This document shows positions 22,874 to 33,244 of a stretch of 64,000 nucleotides of DNA, one piece after another. Positions within the stretch are counted from its first letter, which is position 1; every line of letters starts with the position of its first letter. The stretch is from assembly GCA_012845835.1 (NCBI GenBank), contig JABAKD010000019.1:8977584-9041583 (forward strand), read 5' to 3'. This DNA comes from Undaria pinnatifida (taxonomy: Eukaryota > Sar > Phaeophyceae > Laminariales > Alariaceae). Under the pieces are notes generated by a model, which did no database searches, was not told the DNA's origin, and saw only the letters and a list, made by a program, of their open reading frames with translations. Position numbers and translations under genes: made by a program.

Positions 22874-23271
22874 CATACATACATACATACATACATACAT
22901 ACATACATGCATACATACATACATACATACATACATACATACATACATACATACATACATACATACATACATACATACATACATACATACATACATACAT
23001 ACATACATACATACATACATACATACATACATACATACATACATACATACATACATACATACATACATACATACATACATACATACATACATACATACAT
23101 ACATACATACATACATACATACATACATACATACATACATACATACATACATACATACATACATACATACATACATACATACATACATACATACATACAT
23201 ACATACATACATACATACATACATACATACATACATACATACATACATACATACATACATACATACCTACC

Positions 23272-23305
<34 letters not shown>
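22844..23305. repeat. Tetranucleotide microsatellite (CATA)n then (TTAC)n
   Basis: About 420 bases of near-perfect TACA repeat with one variant unit (ATGC at 22907-22910), followed by two ACCT units and about nine ACTT units. The last unit runs directly into ACCCTCGAATACTACT, the interior of SINE S1, so the array lies where the S1 A box should be. Long CMYV / HTYI open frames here are artefacts of the repeat. Confidence 0.95.
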
Positions 23306-23306
<1 letters not shown>

Positions 23307-24480
23307 CCTCGAATACTACTATTAATAGCGTTGGTCCTTGAGTTCGATTACCACCGCGGTGAGATTTTGATTTGGTCGCCAAAATGCAAAAAAAGGGCCA
23401 ACTACTTCTGAGAGCGCCTGGCAGCGTGGGTAGGTACAATCCGACGCGAGTTGACGAGAGGGAAGAAAATGCTAAACTCTTCTCGCGATAAAAATCAGGG
23501 TAGTCCTCGGGAAAATTCCCGAGGTAATTTACCCGTGCTGTACGTCGGTCCCGGTACTTGGCGGAATACCGTCATATTTGGGCAAACCGTGTACCGCCGA
23601 AGGCGGTACCGTCAAAAATCGAAAAACCGCCAACCGTTTAAAAAGTACCGTCATTTTGCAGCACCGCCGTAAAAGTACCGTCAAATAAGCGAAGTGCCGT
23701 TTCCCGTTTAGAAAAACCGTCATATTCAGAACCGTCAAAGATTGTAGGGTGATGGTTTTCATGGAATGTTTTCATGTTTCAGGTTTTATTGTTTTATTGT
23801 TTACAGTAGTGGTATTGTTTTATTGTCTTATTTTGGTGCTAAATGTCTAAATGTTGTTTCGCGTGAGGCTGGTGAGTTTGTCAGCTTGACGGTTCGACGA
23901 TTAGTCTAGCCTCCATTCGTCCGTTCTGTATAGGTATGCGGGAACATCAGCGGGGTGGTGCCGGCATGCTTGATCGCCGCCCGGCAGGTACTGTCAAGTA
24001 TTTCGTCATTCGTAATTCTGTATTTCTCAGTGGCGGAACCGTCATATTTCAGTACCCTCAAAAAAGTACCGTCAAATTTGGCAGTACCGGGACCGGTACC
24101 GTCGTTTTGCAGTACCGCCAAAAAAGTACCGTCAAATATCGAAAAACCGTCTACCGTCTAGAAAATACCGTCACTTTTCGATACCGCCAAAAAAGTACCG
24201 TCAAATTCGGCGATACCGTGTACCGCCAAAAGTGGTACCGTGAGAAATCGGAATACCGTCAACCGTTTGAAAAGTACCGTCATTTCGCAATACCGTCCGA
24301 TCTGGTACCGTAAAAAAAAACGGTACCGAGGACTGCCCTGACAAAAATGAAGGCACGTACCGTCGTGGGGAGGGGAAAGAGGGCCCGCTATGTGGCCCGG
24401 GATCCGAGTTTTTACTGGAAGGGAGGAAGGGCGAGAGCTGTGCGAGGATAATACATGGATGGGATTCAAACATATAATAA
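23306..24480 (+). repeat. tRNA-derived SINE S1, headless and split by a hAT MITE
   Basis: 23306-23495 begins at the anticodon-side sequence and contains a good B box (GAGTTCGATTACC, 23340-23352) and the S1 body up to CGCGATAAAAAT. 24341-24480 resumes with AAAAATGAAGGCACGTACCG and the S1 tail. The MITE 23496-24340 separates them; without it and one 8-bp duplication the S1 core is restored. Confidence 0.75.
23496..24340. mobile_element. hAT-type MITE, 845 bp
   Basis: Ends are CAGGGTAGTCCTCGG (23496-23510) and CCGAGGACTGCCCTG (24326-24340), inverted with one mismatch. Target-site duplication of 8 bp: ATAAAAAT (23488-23495) and ACAAAAAT (24341-24348), one mismatch. CAGGG ends with 8-bp duplications are the hAT signature. 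The interior is filled with short GTACCGTCAAAT / GTACCGCC motifs in both orientations. There is no transposase. Confidence 0.85.
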
Positions 24481-24816
24481 TAATGATAAATAGGTACCAG
24501 AGCGTAAAATAGATGGTGACATGTTGCGCTGACGCGCTTTTTTGTCGTGAAATGCCGATGCCGCACCACGCTTTCCCTGTGTCGCACCTTTTTTCGCCGT
24601 AGGCGACAAACATTGTGCGGGTCCGTTCTCGCCGCAAGCCAAAAACAAAAATGGGTCTGCTTCGCCCCAACCGAAAAACAAATTGCGGTTTTGTTTGCAT
24701 TGATTTCGTCTTTTCATAGACGCACATTTTGGGTATATTGACGCTTATATCATATATATGATGAGCAAATACGGCGCTCCGGGGGTGGCTTGCCAGAATA
24801 GTATTACGAGTCAGTT
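24481..24816. other. Unassigned stretch
   Basis: Nothing recognised; frames on both strands are short. Confidence 0.3.
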
Positions 24817-25788
24817 AAAGAACTCGAGACTTTTTGCAGAGTCGTAAAAACGACTGGTTCGTTGTCGGGCCTCTAATAATATTGATCGTAGGATGAATAA
24901 TCGCCGTTAGAAGAGTTTGTCTCAGGCGAGACGCGAGTGAAAATGGCGAGGCCGCCTCGAAGCGAACGCTACAAGAGGCAGAGTGGGCATTGTGTTTTTG
25001 TTGAAGAGCTACTTAGGGTTGACACACAGCCCCCTCCCATAGATCTCGTCGGCACGAAGTACGAGCCGCACCTGACACCCCAAAATCAGGGCTGGCCCAC
25101 CTGTCCAGGTTTTTTTTGGTATGGAGTATTAGTATAGAGAGCTAAATATCGATGCTGTCAAATACGTCCATTCTTTATCCAAGTCACTTGTGGCAAGATT
25201 TTTCTTCTCCCACGGAGCATTTCAAGAAAAGAAGCAAGAGGCTTGCTGCAATCTAGTTTCCGGTCGGCCGACACCTCTTCTTGTGCTCTTTGGTCGAGGA
25301 GGCTATACCTCGTGCTATCGTTGGGCTATCGGGGGCGCTGCTGTAAAGGTACGAGACGCTCCGCAGTTTAGGCATTGTTCGGCTGCTGGTGCAACTGCTT
25401 GGGTAACAAATAATGTCAACACTGTTCTTGCAGGTGTGCATCGAGATCTGCCCTCAAATTAATTGCCTCTGATTTTTTAGGTGCCAGAGGTATGGCTCCC
25501 ACATCGTGCCGACGGGATCTACAGGAGCGTGCTGTGTGTCAATCCTAAGTAGCTCGCCAACAAAAACACAGTGCACACTCTGCCTCTTGTAGCGTTTGCT
25601 TTGAGGCGGCCGTTTGCTTTGAGGCGGCCGTCGCCCTTTTACTCCCGTCCCGTCAGAGACAAACTCTTCTCACGGCGGTTATTCATCCCACAAATTTTAT
25701 TATTTGAGGCCCGAAAACAAAGCACTCTTTTTACGACTCTGCAAAAGGTCTCGAGTTCTGTAACAAACCCGTATTCCGGCAAAAGCAG
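24817..25788. mobile_element. Long inverted-repeat element
   Basis: 24817-25085 and 25483-25788 are inverted copies about 270-300 bases long. Left-arm lines GAACTCGAGACTTTTTGCAG, CTACAAGAGGCAGAGTG and GTCGGCACGAAGTACGAG reappear as their complements in the right arm in reverse order. The right arm has a tandem duplication of TTTGCTTTGAGGCGGCCG (25590-25631). The ~400-base centre has one 90-codon frame. Confidence 0.7.
25190..25462 (+). CDS. Hypothetical fragment in the inverted-repeat element
   Basis: 90 codons, starting MARFFFSHGAF. The C-terminal half (FGRGGYTS... then AAGATAWVTNNVNTVLAGVHRDLPSN) is spaced like the end of some transposases, where a G-rich strand precedes a cysteine zinc ribbon and an HRDL-like end. 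The cysteines expected of a zinc ribbon are not in place, so at best this is a decayed fragment. Its position between inverted repeats fits a transposon origin. Low confidence. Confidence 0.25.
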   Translation: MARFFFSHGAFQEKKQEACCNLVSGRPTPLLVLFGRGGYTSCYRWAIGGAAVKVRDAPQFRHCSAAGATAWVTNNVNTVLAGVHRDLPSN

Positions 25789-27325
25789 CCGCCGATTCAG
25801 CCCATATTTTCGCTAGAAGCGTGCGTTGGGCACAGCCCACGCTTGTGGTGCGATGCCCGCCCGCGCCGCGCTCACTCGCGATCACGGGCAAGTGTGTAGG
25901 GTTTCGATCTGGGGTGATAAATCTGCAAGTAGCGGTTTGTGCGGAGGAATTCGCAATTCATCACACATATATACTCCGGAGTACTTATTTGTGGAGTCAC
26001 GACAACAAAAGCACTACTACTATTGCTGTTTGTACGGCAAGCACAAATGTCTCGAGCCTTTAACAGCCTCAGCACTGGGCAGGCAGCCACCGCTTCAGCC
26101 CATTTTTCGCTAGCAGCGTGGGGTGGGCATAGCCCACGCTGGTGATGCAGCGCACTCTCTCGCGATCGCGGGGAGGTGGCAATTGTTCCGATCTGGAGTG
26201 ATAAATCTGCAACGAACTGTTCGTCCGCGGAATTCGGGATTCATCCCACATAAATAGAGGCCCCACTTAAAAAAACACTTGTCCCGTCGACTCTGTAAAA
26301 ATTGTCTCCAGTTATTTAACAAACTCGTATTCCGGCATGCAGCAACCGATTCAGCCCATTTTTGCGCCAGCATCATGAGGTGGGCACAGCCCACGCTGGT
26401 GGCGCGGGGTCCGCCCGCGGCGCGCTCTTTCGCAATAACGGAGGAATGTGTAGTGTTTCCATCTCCTCTGCTGCAATTCACCCCCCCCCCCCCCCCCGAC
26501 GCCCCCGCCTTCCCCACCACCCGCGCCATCGCCTAGACCTAGCACCACGCGTATAGCAAACCCCTACATCTATACCACCTAAAGATGTTTGAAAAACCCT
26601 TTCGTCCCCCCCTCCCCCCCCCACCCCCACCCCCACCCCCGCCCCCTCGAACGCTCCGCCCTCTACGACTTACAGGATGGGATTTATAGTTTCCACGCAC
26701 AAATTGACCTGCCCCGCTCGTCCCCACCCCCCTCGCTCCCGTTTGATCAAACCCACGCCCTCACATCCTTCAAAACTCCGCCCCCCCCTCACCGGTTATT
26801 CGACCTACAGAATTCACTTTATAAAATTATGCATTTCCTTCCACAGCTGTCACATTTTGTCCCCCTCAAAAAACGGGTTTTGTTGTTTCCGCGCACTGAC
26901 TGGCTAACATCACCCTGTTGACCCTGAAAGCTACACTGTAGTTGCAAGGGAAGTCGCCGACCTATATCCTTAATAATGAGGACACACAACCCGCTTAATA
27001 CGCGCGATCGGAGTATCACACACAGCTTGCAAAGATGAGTTTCGACAAAATATTCGGTCTCACATCTGGAGTGTATTTTTATTTTTATACCATACTTAAT
27101 AGAGGCACGACAACAAAAGCACCAATATTGCTGTTTGTACGGCTCGCAAAACATGTCTCGAGTCTTTAACGGCCCCGTTACTGGGCAGGCAGCCACCGAT
27201 TCGTCGCATTTTTTCGCTAGCAGCGTGGGGTGGGCACAGCCCACGCTTGTCGTGCGGCGCCGACCCGCGGCGCACTCTCTCGCGATCGCGGGGGATGGCA
27301 AGCGTTTCGACTCGAGTGGTCTTTT
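25727..27325 (+). repeat. Tandem ~250-300-bp units, interrupted by R2
   Basis: Four units share the lines CTCGAG-CTxTAACA, CAGCC(A)CCGATTCAGCCCAT, GTGGGCACAGCCCACGCT (a hairpin) and CTCTCGCGATCGCGGG. Anchors lie at about 25749, 26051, 26305 and 27155. The gap between units 3 and 4 is filled by a plus-strand R2 copy (26465-27105). The unit borders overlap the right arm of the inverted-repeat element (CGACTCTGCAAAAGGTCTCGAG). Confidence 0.65.
26465..27105 (+). repeat. R2 retroposon inside the tandem units
   Basis: Plus orientation: modules with C-rich tracts (26480-26500, 26610-26645), then CCGCGCACTGACTGG, CCTGTTGACCCTGAAAGCTACACTG, TAATACGCGCGATCGGAG and the 3' end CTGGAGTGTATTTTTATTTTTATA at about 27066-27090. 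Confidence 0.65.
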
Positions 27326-27940
27326 ACAACAAATGGTTTGTCTTGCGTACTTCGGAATTTATTCGGCATTCTCTTCTTAATTTAGGCACGACAGAAGCAC
27401 GAGAGAAGAAGCACCCTTCCCAACCAGCGTCTTGCAGAGGCTCTGACGAAGTGCCGACTAAGCCCAACGCCCACATGATGACTGCGCTGTTGACTCGATG
27501 CCGACGGCATCGTGGCCTGTACCAGAGGAATTAAAAGAATTTTAACCATGAACGGGTATTAGAAGGAAATATCAGATGCTTGCCAGGGTGTCAGCTGTTT
27601 CTTGTCTACATACAAAACCTTAATCTCCATATATTTTCGTTTGTGTGCCAGTTTTTGCCCATCCGCAAAACGCAGACTTGGTGTTGACCTCGCTCCTTCG
27701 GATTAGACTAGTCAACACCTTGGACTTGCCGGCTTTCTTCGGCCGAGCCTCATAAGGTTCGCTTAAGAAGGTGAGATGGCCACCCAGGAATCGACAGCTT
27801 TTTTTGCTCTGTATGTAGTATTTGGCCTGGCTGAGTAGTGCGGGATTTGCCTGCGCCAGGTACATTTCTGATGCCTTCGACGGTGGGTCTCCACCTGCCA
27901 TTAGAAAAAGGCGCACCCGCTAAACGAACCCGTTTGCCTT
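27326..27940. other. Unassigned stretch
   Basis: A 98-codon minus-strand frame (27620-27916, MRLFLMAGGDPPSKASEMYL...) is the only candidate; it has no recognisable domain. No repeat found. Confidence 0.3.
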
Positions 27941-27947
27941 ACTAGGG

Positions 27948-28620
27948 GGGGAAACAGGAGGAGTAGAAGGAAAGCCGTCCAAGGGAATGGGGGCAGGGGG
28001 GGCAACAGGAGGAATAGAAGGGAGACCGCGGTGGACGAAGGCAGGAAGGAGATGGCAGACAGGGTAGCAAGGTACCAGGCCGACTAGTAGGTACATAGCA
28101 CTTTTCGTCTTCTTCTGGGGTATTTTTTTTCCCCTTTGTTCCCTCCTTGCGTGTCCAGGTTTTTGGCTCGTGTTCGGATTATCTTATTTTGGTTTTACTT
28201 TAATTTATTTTATTTCATTTTATTGTGTTTCTTTTCCGAGCTTTGGCTCTCCTCTCCGGTTGGGTTGTTTCTTCGATTTCCCCTTCGTTTTGTTTGTTTC
28301 ATTTTTTGTTTTATTTTTATCTTTGTTTTTATTTGTTTTCTTATTTTGTTTTTGTTTTTTGTTTTTGTTTTTGTTTTTGTTTATTTCGTATTTCTCTCTT
28401 CCAATGTATTTCTGTTGCTGACGTATGTATGTTGTGCCTGTCGTACCCAGTACTAGGGCATGACATTGCGTTGTCGAATGCATTACGATGCATTATCTCT
28501 GTGTCGTGGCTTGTGACCACAGAGCTGATCTTTCTAGGGTGAAGAATCAGTACGGACAATGGGTGTGCTGGATGTCGACGAGTAGAAAAACGGTTTAATG
28601 TGAAGAACACACACACACAC
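27948..28620 (+). mobile_element. 5'-truncated LINE insertion
   Basis: Plus-strand copy of the ORF C-terminus (frame ending VARYQAD, stop near 28088), the 3' UTR with (TTTTG)n, and an (AC)n tail at 28605-28620. Flanking repeat ACTAGGG at 27941-27947 and 28621-28627. Near-identical to 12115-12800. Confidence 0.85.
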
Positions 28621-28959
28621 ACTAGGGTCACACTCAGGCTGTGCCTCACCTCTCCAACTCAGCTTCTCCAAGACTTCAGGGTCGTGTCGTCACTTACACC
28701 ATTGTACCAAATAAAAAGTTTTGCCTCTCCCCATTGTCTACAGCAAAACGAGGTTCCAAGCAGATCATCGATGTTACCAGATTTTTCCTATATTTATACC
28801 AGGTAACTCTTCAATAAACAATGCAAAGCAGTTATACCAGGAATTCAACAATTCAGGACCCCTCCAGCCGTCTGTTGTCGTATACCAGGTACATATTATC
28901 TTGGTTTTTTTCTTTGTGTCGTGTGTCTTCGCTATTCTACAGCCGTCTGTTGTATACCA
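28621..28959. other. Unassigned, with a 23-26-bp direct repeat
   Basis: CAGCCGTCTGTTGT..TATACCAGGT occurs at 28864-28889 and 28941-28963, the second copy abutting a LINE tail. Nothing else is recognised. Confidence 0.4.
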
Positions 28960-29222
28960 GGTGTGTGTGTGTGTTCTTCACATTAAACCGTTCTTCTACT
29001 CGTCGACATGCAGCACACCCAGTGTCCGTACTGATTCTTCACCCTAGAAAGATCAGCTCTGTGGTCACAAGCCACGACACAGAGATAATGCATCGTAATG
29101 CATTCGACAACGCAATGTCATGCCCTAGTACTGGGTACGACAGGCACAACATACATACGTCAGCAACAGAAATACATTGGAAGAGAGAAATACGAAATAA
29201 ACAAAAACAAAAAACAAAAAAC
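28960..29222 (-). mobile_element. LINE 3' end, severely 5'-truncated
   Basis: Only the terminal ~260 bases of the 3' UTR, from the (TTTTG)n tract to the (AC)n tail (plus-strand TG repeat at 28962-28973). Confidence 0.8.
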
Positions 29223-29304
29223 AACAGGTACGGTATTATGGAGAGAGGTGATACATGATACTACGATGAAACTCAACCTACAAGAAAAATCGTTTTTCTG
29301 CCCA

Positions 29305-29420
29305 CTGAAATCAGTACACCCGTTGTCCGTGCTGATTCTTCATCTTATTTATAGAGAGATAGATACCAGCCACAAATTATGTGGTTTCAGACTGCTGTGA
29401 GACAGTCAGGGTAAAACGAT
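29305..29420 (-). repeat. LINE 3'-tail remnant
   Basis: Plus-strand lines CAGTACACCCGTTGTCCGTG, CTGATTCTTCATCTTAT and CAGACTGCTGTGAGACAG match the 2554-2700 LINE tail. Diverged. Confidence 0.55.
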
Positions 29421-29723
29421 GTGTTCATAGTTTCGGTGCATGCCTTCGTTTCCAATAGCTGCTTCAGCCGTCGCAGCCCACAGCCCATTCCAACCTCGAC
29501 CCTCTCATCCTCGCTGCCGTGGTGTTTGCTTACCCACGCGATGCCCCGCCTCTCCTCTCCCCACTCTACACCTATTACGCTCTCCGCAGAGGCGATGCTG
29601 CTACTCCTTTCCTTGGCGAGCAATAAAACCGCTTTCCCCACCAGCACCGGCCCATGACAAGCCCTGGTTTATTTGTTGTTTTGCAATGTAATGTTCTTGT
29701 TTTTATAACTCTATAGAAGAGGT
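29421..29723. other. Unassigned stretch
   Basis: Frames of 78-86 codons on both strands overlap; none is recognisable. Confidence 0.3.
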
Positions 29724-30045
29724 GCCGGTCGCCCCCGCGGCGTATCAGGTTATCGTCGAGCCTGGCATAGGTAGATAGGTCGGTTTCGTGAGTTCGAATC
29801 CCCCCGAGTGCAGACTAGTATAAATTCGTGGGGACTTTTTCCTGTGCACAACTTGACTTGCGGAAAGCGCGAGAGCGTGAGTCAGCAAAAACACTCGATG
29901 AAAAATCGACGAACAGTGGGATTGCTGAACCCTATGCGCGATAAAAATTGAAGGCAAGAACCGGGGGGGAAGAAGGGACGACACCTGTGACCATGGCTTG
30001 TCCAGAAGCTGGAAAGTATAAGTGTGAGAAAAAAAAAAACTATAA
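29724..30045 (+). repeat. tRNA-derived SINE, family S2, copy 2
   Basis: Head GCCGGTCGCCCCCGCGGCGTATCAGG, with an A-box-like line at 29738-29752. A textbook B box, GAGTTCGAATCCCC, lies at 29790-29803, the spacing of a tRNA with a long variable arm. The body has the shared core GCGATAAAAATTGAAGGCA (29938-29956). It ends in an A tract (30028-30039). Confidence 0.75.
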
Positions 30046-30065
30046 ATGGACTATATATACGAGGA

Positions 30066-30312
30066 TATATAGGTTGAAGGTGTGGTTGCTGAAAGCCGAG
30101 GTGGTCAAGACACTACTTTACGGTTGCATGACGTGGAGCCCGAACAAGCTGGTCTATGACAGTCTACGACAAGTTCACCACTCCATGCTCCTCTGATGCC
30201 TCGGATGGCGGAAACGGAAACGCGACGACCACACCCTATCGTACGCCGACGCGCTTGCCAAGACAGCTTCCGAGAGCGTAGAGGCGATAGTGCGCAAACG
30301 GAGGATCTTTTA
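30066..30312 (+). pseudogene. LINE ORF fragment (after the RT domain)
   Basis: Reads LKVWLLKAEVVKTLLYGCMTW, then a stop, then a continuation with HTLSYADALAKT and ESVEAIVRKRRIF. This parallels residues 757-836 of the ORF at 13203-16208 ([46 protein letters not shown]). About 80 codons, broken by at least one stop; divergent subfamily. Confidence 0.8.
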
Positions 30313-30540
30313 TAAAAAAAAATCCAAGGACGTCAGCCGTGAGTTTGACGAATTTCAAGCCAATACTCATCTTTGCAAGCTGCGTTGTTGGTACTTGTAA
30401 TAAACTATATGGGTGACTTTCTATTGTTGGGAGGTTTCCTATTTTCTGTCCACTATAATGGTAAATGTTGGTATTTTTACTTTCATGTGGGCAATTTTGA
30501 GGTAGATCTAATATCACACCTATTTCATAAATTTAAATTT
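30313..30540 (+). repeat. R6 repeat, copy 1
   Basis: Inverted partner of 54415-54580 (AAGGACGTCAGCCGTGAGTTTGACGAATTTCA, GTTGGTACTTGTAAT, CACTATAATGGTAA). The first part parallels the R2 3' region (GTGAG-TCGA, ACTCATCTTTGCAAGCTG), so R6 is probably a divergent R2 subfamily. Confidence 0.55.
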
Positions 30541-30569
30541 ACTACTGAAGTTTCCACTATACTGCCATC

Positions 30570-30690
30570 ATATATTATAAAAATTAAAATACACTCCAGC
30601 TGTGAGATCGAAGATTTCGTCGAAACTCATCTTTGCAAGCTGTGTGTGATACTCCGATCGCTGTGAGATCGAATATTTTGTCGAAATGTA
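30570..30690 (-). repeat. Two R2 3'-end fragments
   Basis: 30576-30660 is the R2 3' end up to CTCCGATCG; a second piece (CTGTGAGATCGAATATTTTGTCGAAATG) follows at once. Confidence 0.6.
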
Positions 30691-31435
30691 TGGTAGGCGG
30701 TTTATTTTGTTTTTTCTCTTTTTTCTCCACCCCCGGCTTTACTAGTTATCTTATATATCACTCTTAATACAGCATTCGAGAATGAAAGTCGGCTACTCCC
30801 CCCCCCCCAAAAAAAAAAAAAAAAAAAAAACTTTGTGGGACACGGTTGTTTGCCAAGTTTGTAGAACGCATGGGGGGGGGGGCGTCTGCCACAGAGGGTG
30901 ATGCTTGGGGAGCTCGTTGGGGGTAAGGGCTACTCAAGAGGGCAAGAGAAGGACTGACTGGCTGATCTGAAGGAGGATATGTCGGTTTTCGGAATGAAAT
31001 TCGACGGGTGGCGAAAGGCTTCTCAGAAGGCTGGCAGATGGTTTCGACGAGTAGAGGAAGGAGCCGAGTTGTTATGCGGGAATGGCATGAGACGGAGAGA
31101 TGCAAAGTTGCAGAGCGACGCGTAAAGGCTGCGGCGGCGCCATCCACGGTCGACGTCTCTAAGCGGCCGGGGGAAGAGGGGGCGGGGGGGGAAAAGAGGG
31201 CGTCCTGCCCAAGAGACTGAAGTCTGGGTCTGGTCATCATCGTCTTGAAATTTGTGAGCCTTCCAATGGCCGTCGCAAGATAGCGTAAGACCGTCCTGAT
31301 AGCGTAGGACCGCCCTGACTTCTTCGCCTTGTCGCGTTCTCTCCCTAGTGCCATTGATGATGCACGTACACTATCTATGAGCCCAATGCCGTATTTAGTC
31401 AGTTCCTAGGGTCTGCTAGTATGACATTTTTTTCT
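30691..31435. other. Unassigned stretch with homopolymers
   Basis: Contains (C)10(A)20 at about 30801-30830 and a (G)10 run at 30871-30881. A 196-codon minus-strand frame (30764-31354) is low complexity at its end (poly-F, poly-G from these tracts) and not recognised. No repeat identified. Confidence 0.35.
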
Positions 31436-31605
31436 TCTTCCTCCCTTTGCTTCTTCTTTCCTCGTCTTTTCTTTCCTTTCCTTTTTCGTTTTTCCCATTA
31501 TTCTTGTCTTTTCTTTCTTTTTTGTTATTTTCTTTTCTTGGTTTATTTTGTTCCAATTGACTTGCGTCTGTCGTACGTATGCGTAATGGTGGGTACTACG
31601 TGCAA
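31436..31605 (-). repeat. R1-related fragment
   Basis: Reverse complement resembles 11600-11700 of R1 copy 2: CGCATACGTACGACAGACGCAAGTC followed by an A-rich stretch. Confidence 0.5.
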
Positions 31606-31609
31606 TATA

Positions 31610-32945
31610 CATAATAAAAATAAAAATACACTCCAGCTGTGAGGTCAAATACTTTTTCGAAACTCATATTCGCAAGCTGTGTGGGATACTCCGATCGCGC
31701 GTATTACGGGTTGTGTGTCCTCATTAAGGATATTGGTCGGCGACTCCCCTTGCAACTACTGTGTAGCTGTCAGGGTCAACAGGGTGATGTTAGACAGTCT
31801 GTGCGCGGAAACTATAAAACCCGTTCCTGAGGAGGACAAAATGTGACTGCTGTGGAAGGAAATGCATCAGTTTATCAAGGGAATCCTGTAAGTCGAATAT
31901 CCGGTGAGGGGAGGGCGGAGTATTTAAGGACGTGGGGGCCTGATTTTGATCAAAAGGGGGGCGGGAGGGGGGGGAAGGGCACGGATGGGGCAGGTCTATT
32001 TGTGCGTGGAAACTATAAATATTTCTTGTGGGGGAGGGGGAATGTGGCGGGGGGGGGACCGGGGCCGGGGGGGGAGGGCTTTAGGTCGCATACATGTAGG
32101 GGTTTGCTATACGCGTGGTGCTAGGTCTAGGCGATGGTGCGGGTGGTGGGGAAGGAGGGGGCGTTGGGGGCGGGGGGGGGTGGGAATTGCCGCAGCGGCA
32201 TGGACGGCTCTGAAACGATAACGAGGCGATATCCAGGGCGTGGAAGTGTTTATTACTCTGTCTGGCGGATTTTGATAGTAGGTGGGGCGTTTAAGCAAGA
32301 GGAAGCGAGGGGAAAAAAAAAAAAGGCGGGGGGGGGGGGGAGGGGGGAGGGTTTTTAAGAGGTTTAGGTCACATGTAACATTAAAATCACGGATTTGGTC
32401 AACACTGATGTTCGCAACATTGTGTGTGATCCTCCGATCGCGCGTATTAATGATATATGTAGGGGCTTGCTATACACGCGGTGCTGGGTCTAGGCGATCG
32501 TGCGGGGTGTGGGGAAGGAGGGTGCGTTGGAGGGGGGGAGGGGGGATTAATGAAAGCTACGTCATGGATGGCTAGAAAGATAATAACGTGATATTAATTG
32601 TTTAGAAGTGTTTTTTACTCTGGCCGATTTCGATTGTAAGTGGGGCGTTTGAACGAACTGGGCGGGGAACAAAGGGGGGGGGGGGCGGGCGGAGATGAGT
32701 TGGAGCTACGGCATGGATGGCTAGATGGATAATGAGATGATATCAGCTGGCTGGTAGTGTTTACTACTCTGGCAGATTTTGATTTCAGGTGGTGCGTTTC
32801 AACAAGAGGGATCGGGGGGGGGGGGGGGGGCGGGGGGGCGAGCATTTCAATATGTGCGCGGAAACTATAAACCCTTGAAGGGGATGAATCTGACGGTTGC
32901 AGCAAGAAGGTACCCCTTCATATCACCCGCCTGGTAATGTTTGTT
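31610..32945 (-). repeat. R2 retroposon, long copy with several modules
   Basis: 3' end at 31615 (AATAAAAATAAAAATACACTCC). The conserved block runs to GGTCGGCGACTCCCC (31735). It is followed by several G-rich modules up to 32905 (G tracts at 32045-32075, 32165-32180, 32325-32350, 32675-32690, 32814-32836). Modules repeat lines such as CAGTTTATCA and TGTAGGGGTTTGCTATACGCG (32095, 32458). Confidence 0.6.
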
Positions 32946-33244
32946 TTTCTAGAAGGTTTGATGTCACATGTAGTATGCAACCCAGTTCTTAGGTGTAGTA
33001 AACAACGTGTTAAAAGCTTCATAATTTATTTTTGTACATGGATCGAAAGATATAATATTTCAATCGATAGGTACAATCATGTAGATACCATTATTTTCTG
33101 ATATCGCTAATTATAAGAAAGAGATGCATATTGCCAAATACAACAGGCGAGGTGATGAGGTCATGCAATGTCACCGCCATTGAGAACGACAGGGAGAGAT
33201 GCGAATCGTTTTTGTTTTGAAAGGAACGCTTAGTGTACACGCGC
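32946..33244. other. Unassigned stretch
   Basis: AT-rich, no gene or repeat recognised. Confidence 0.35.

Noticed and set aside
22425-23264. 279-codon CMYV repeat protein and the opposite-strand HTYI protein
   Set aside because: Pure microsatellite translation; all frames of the tetranucleotide array lack stops.
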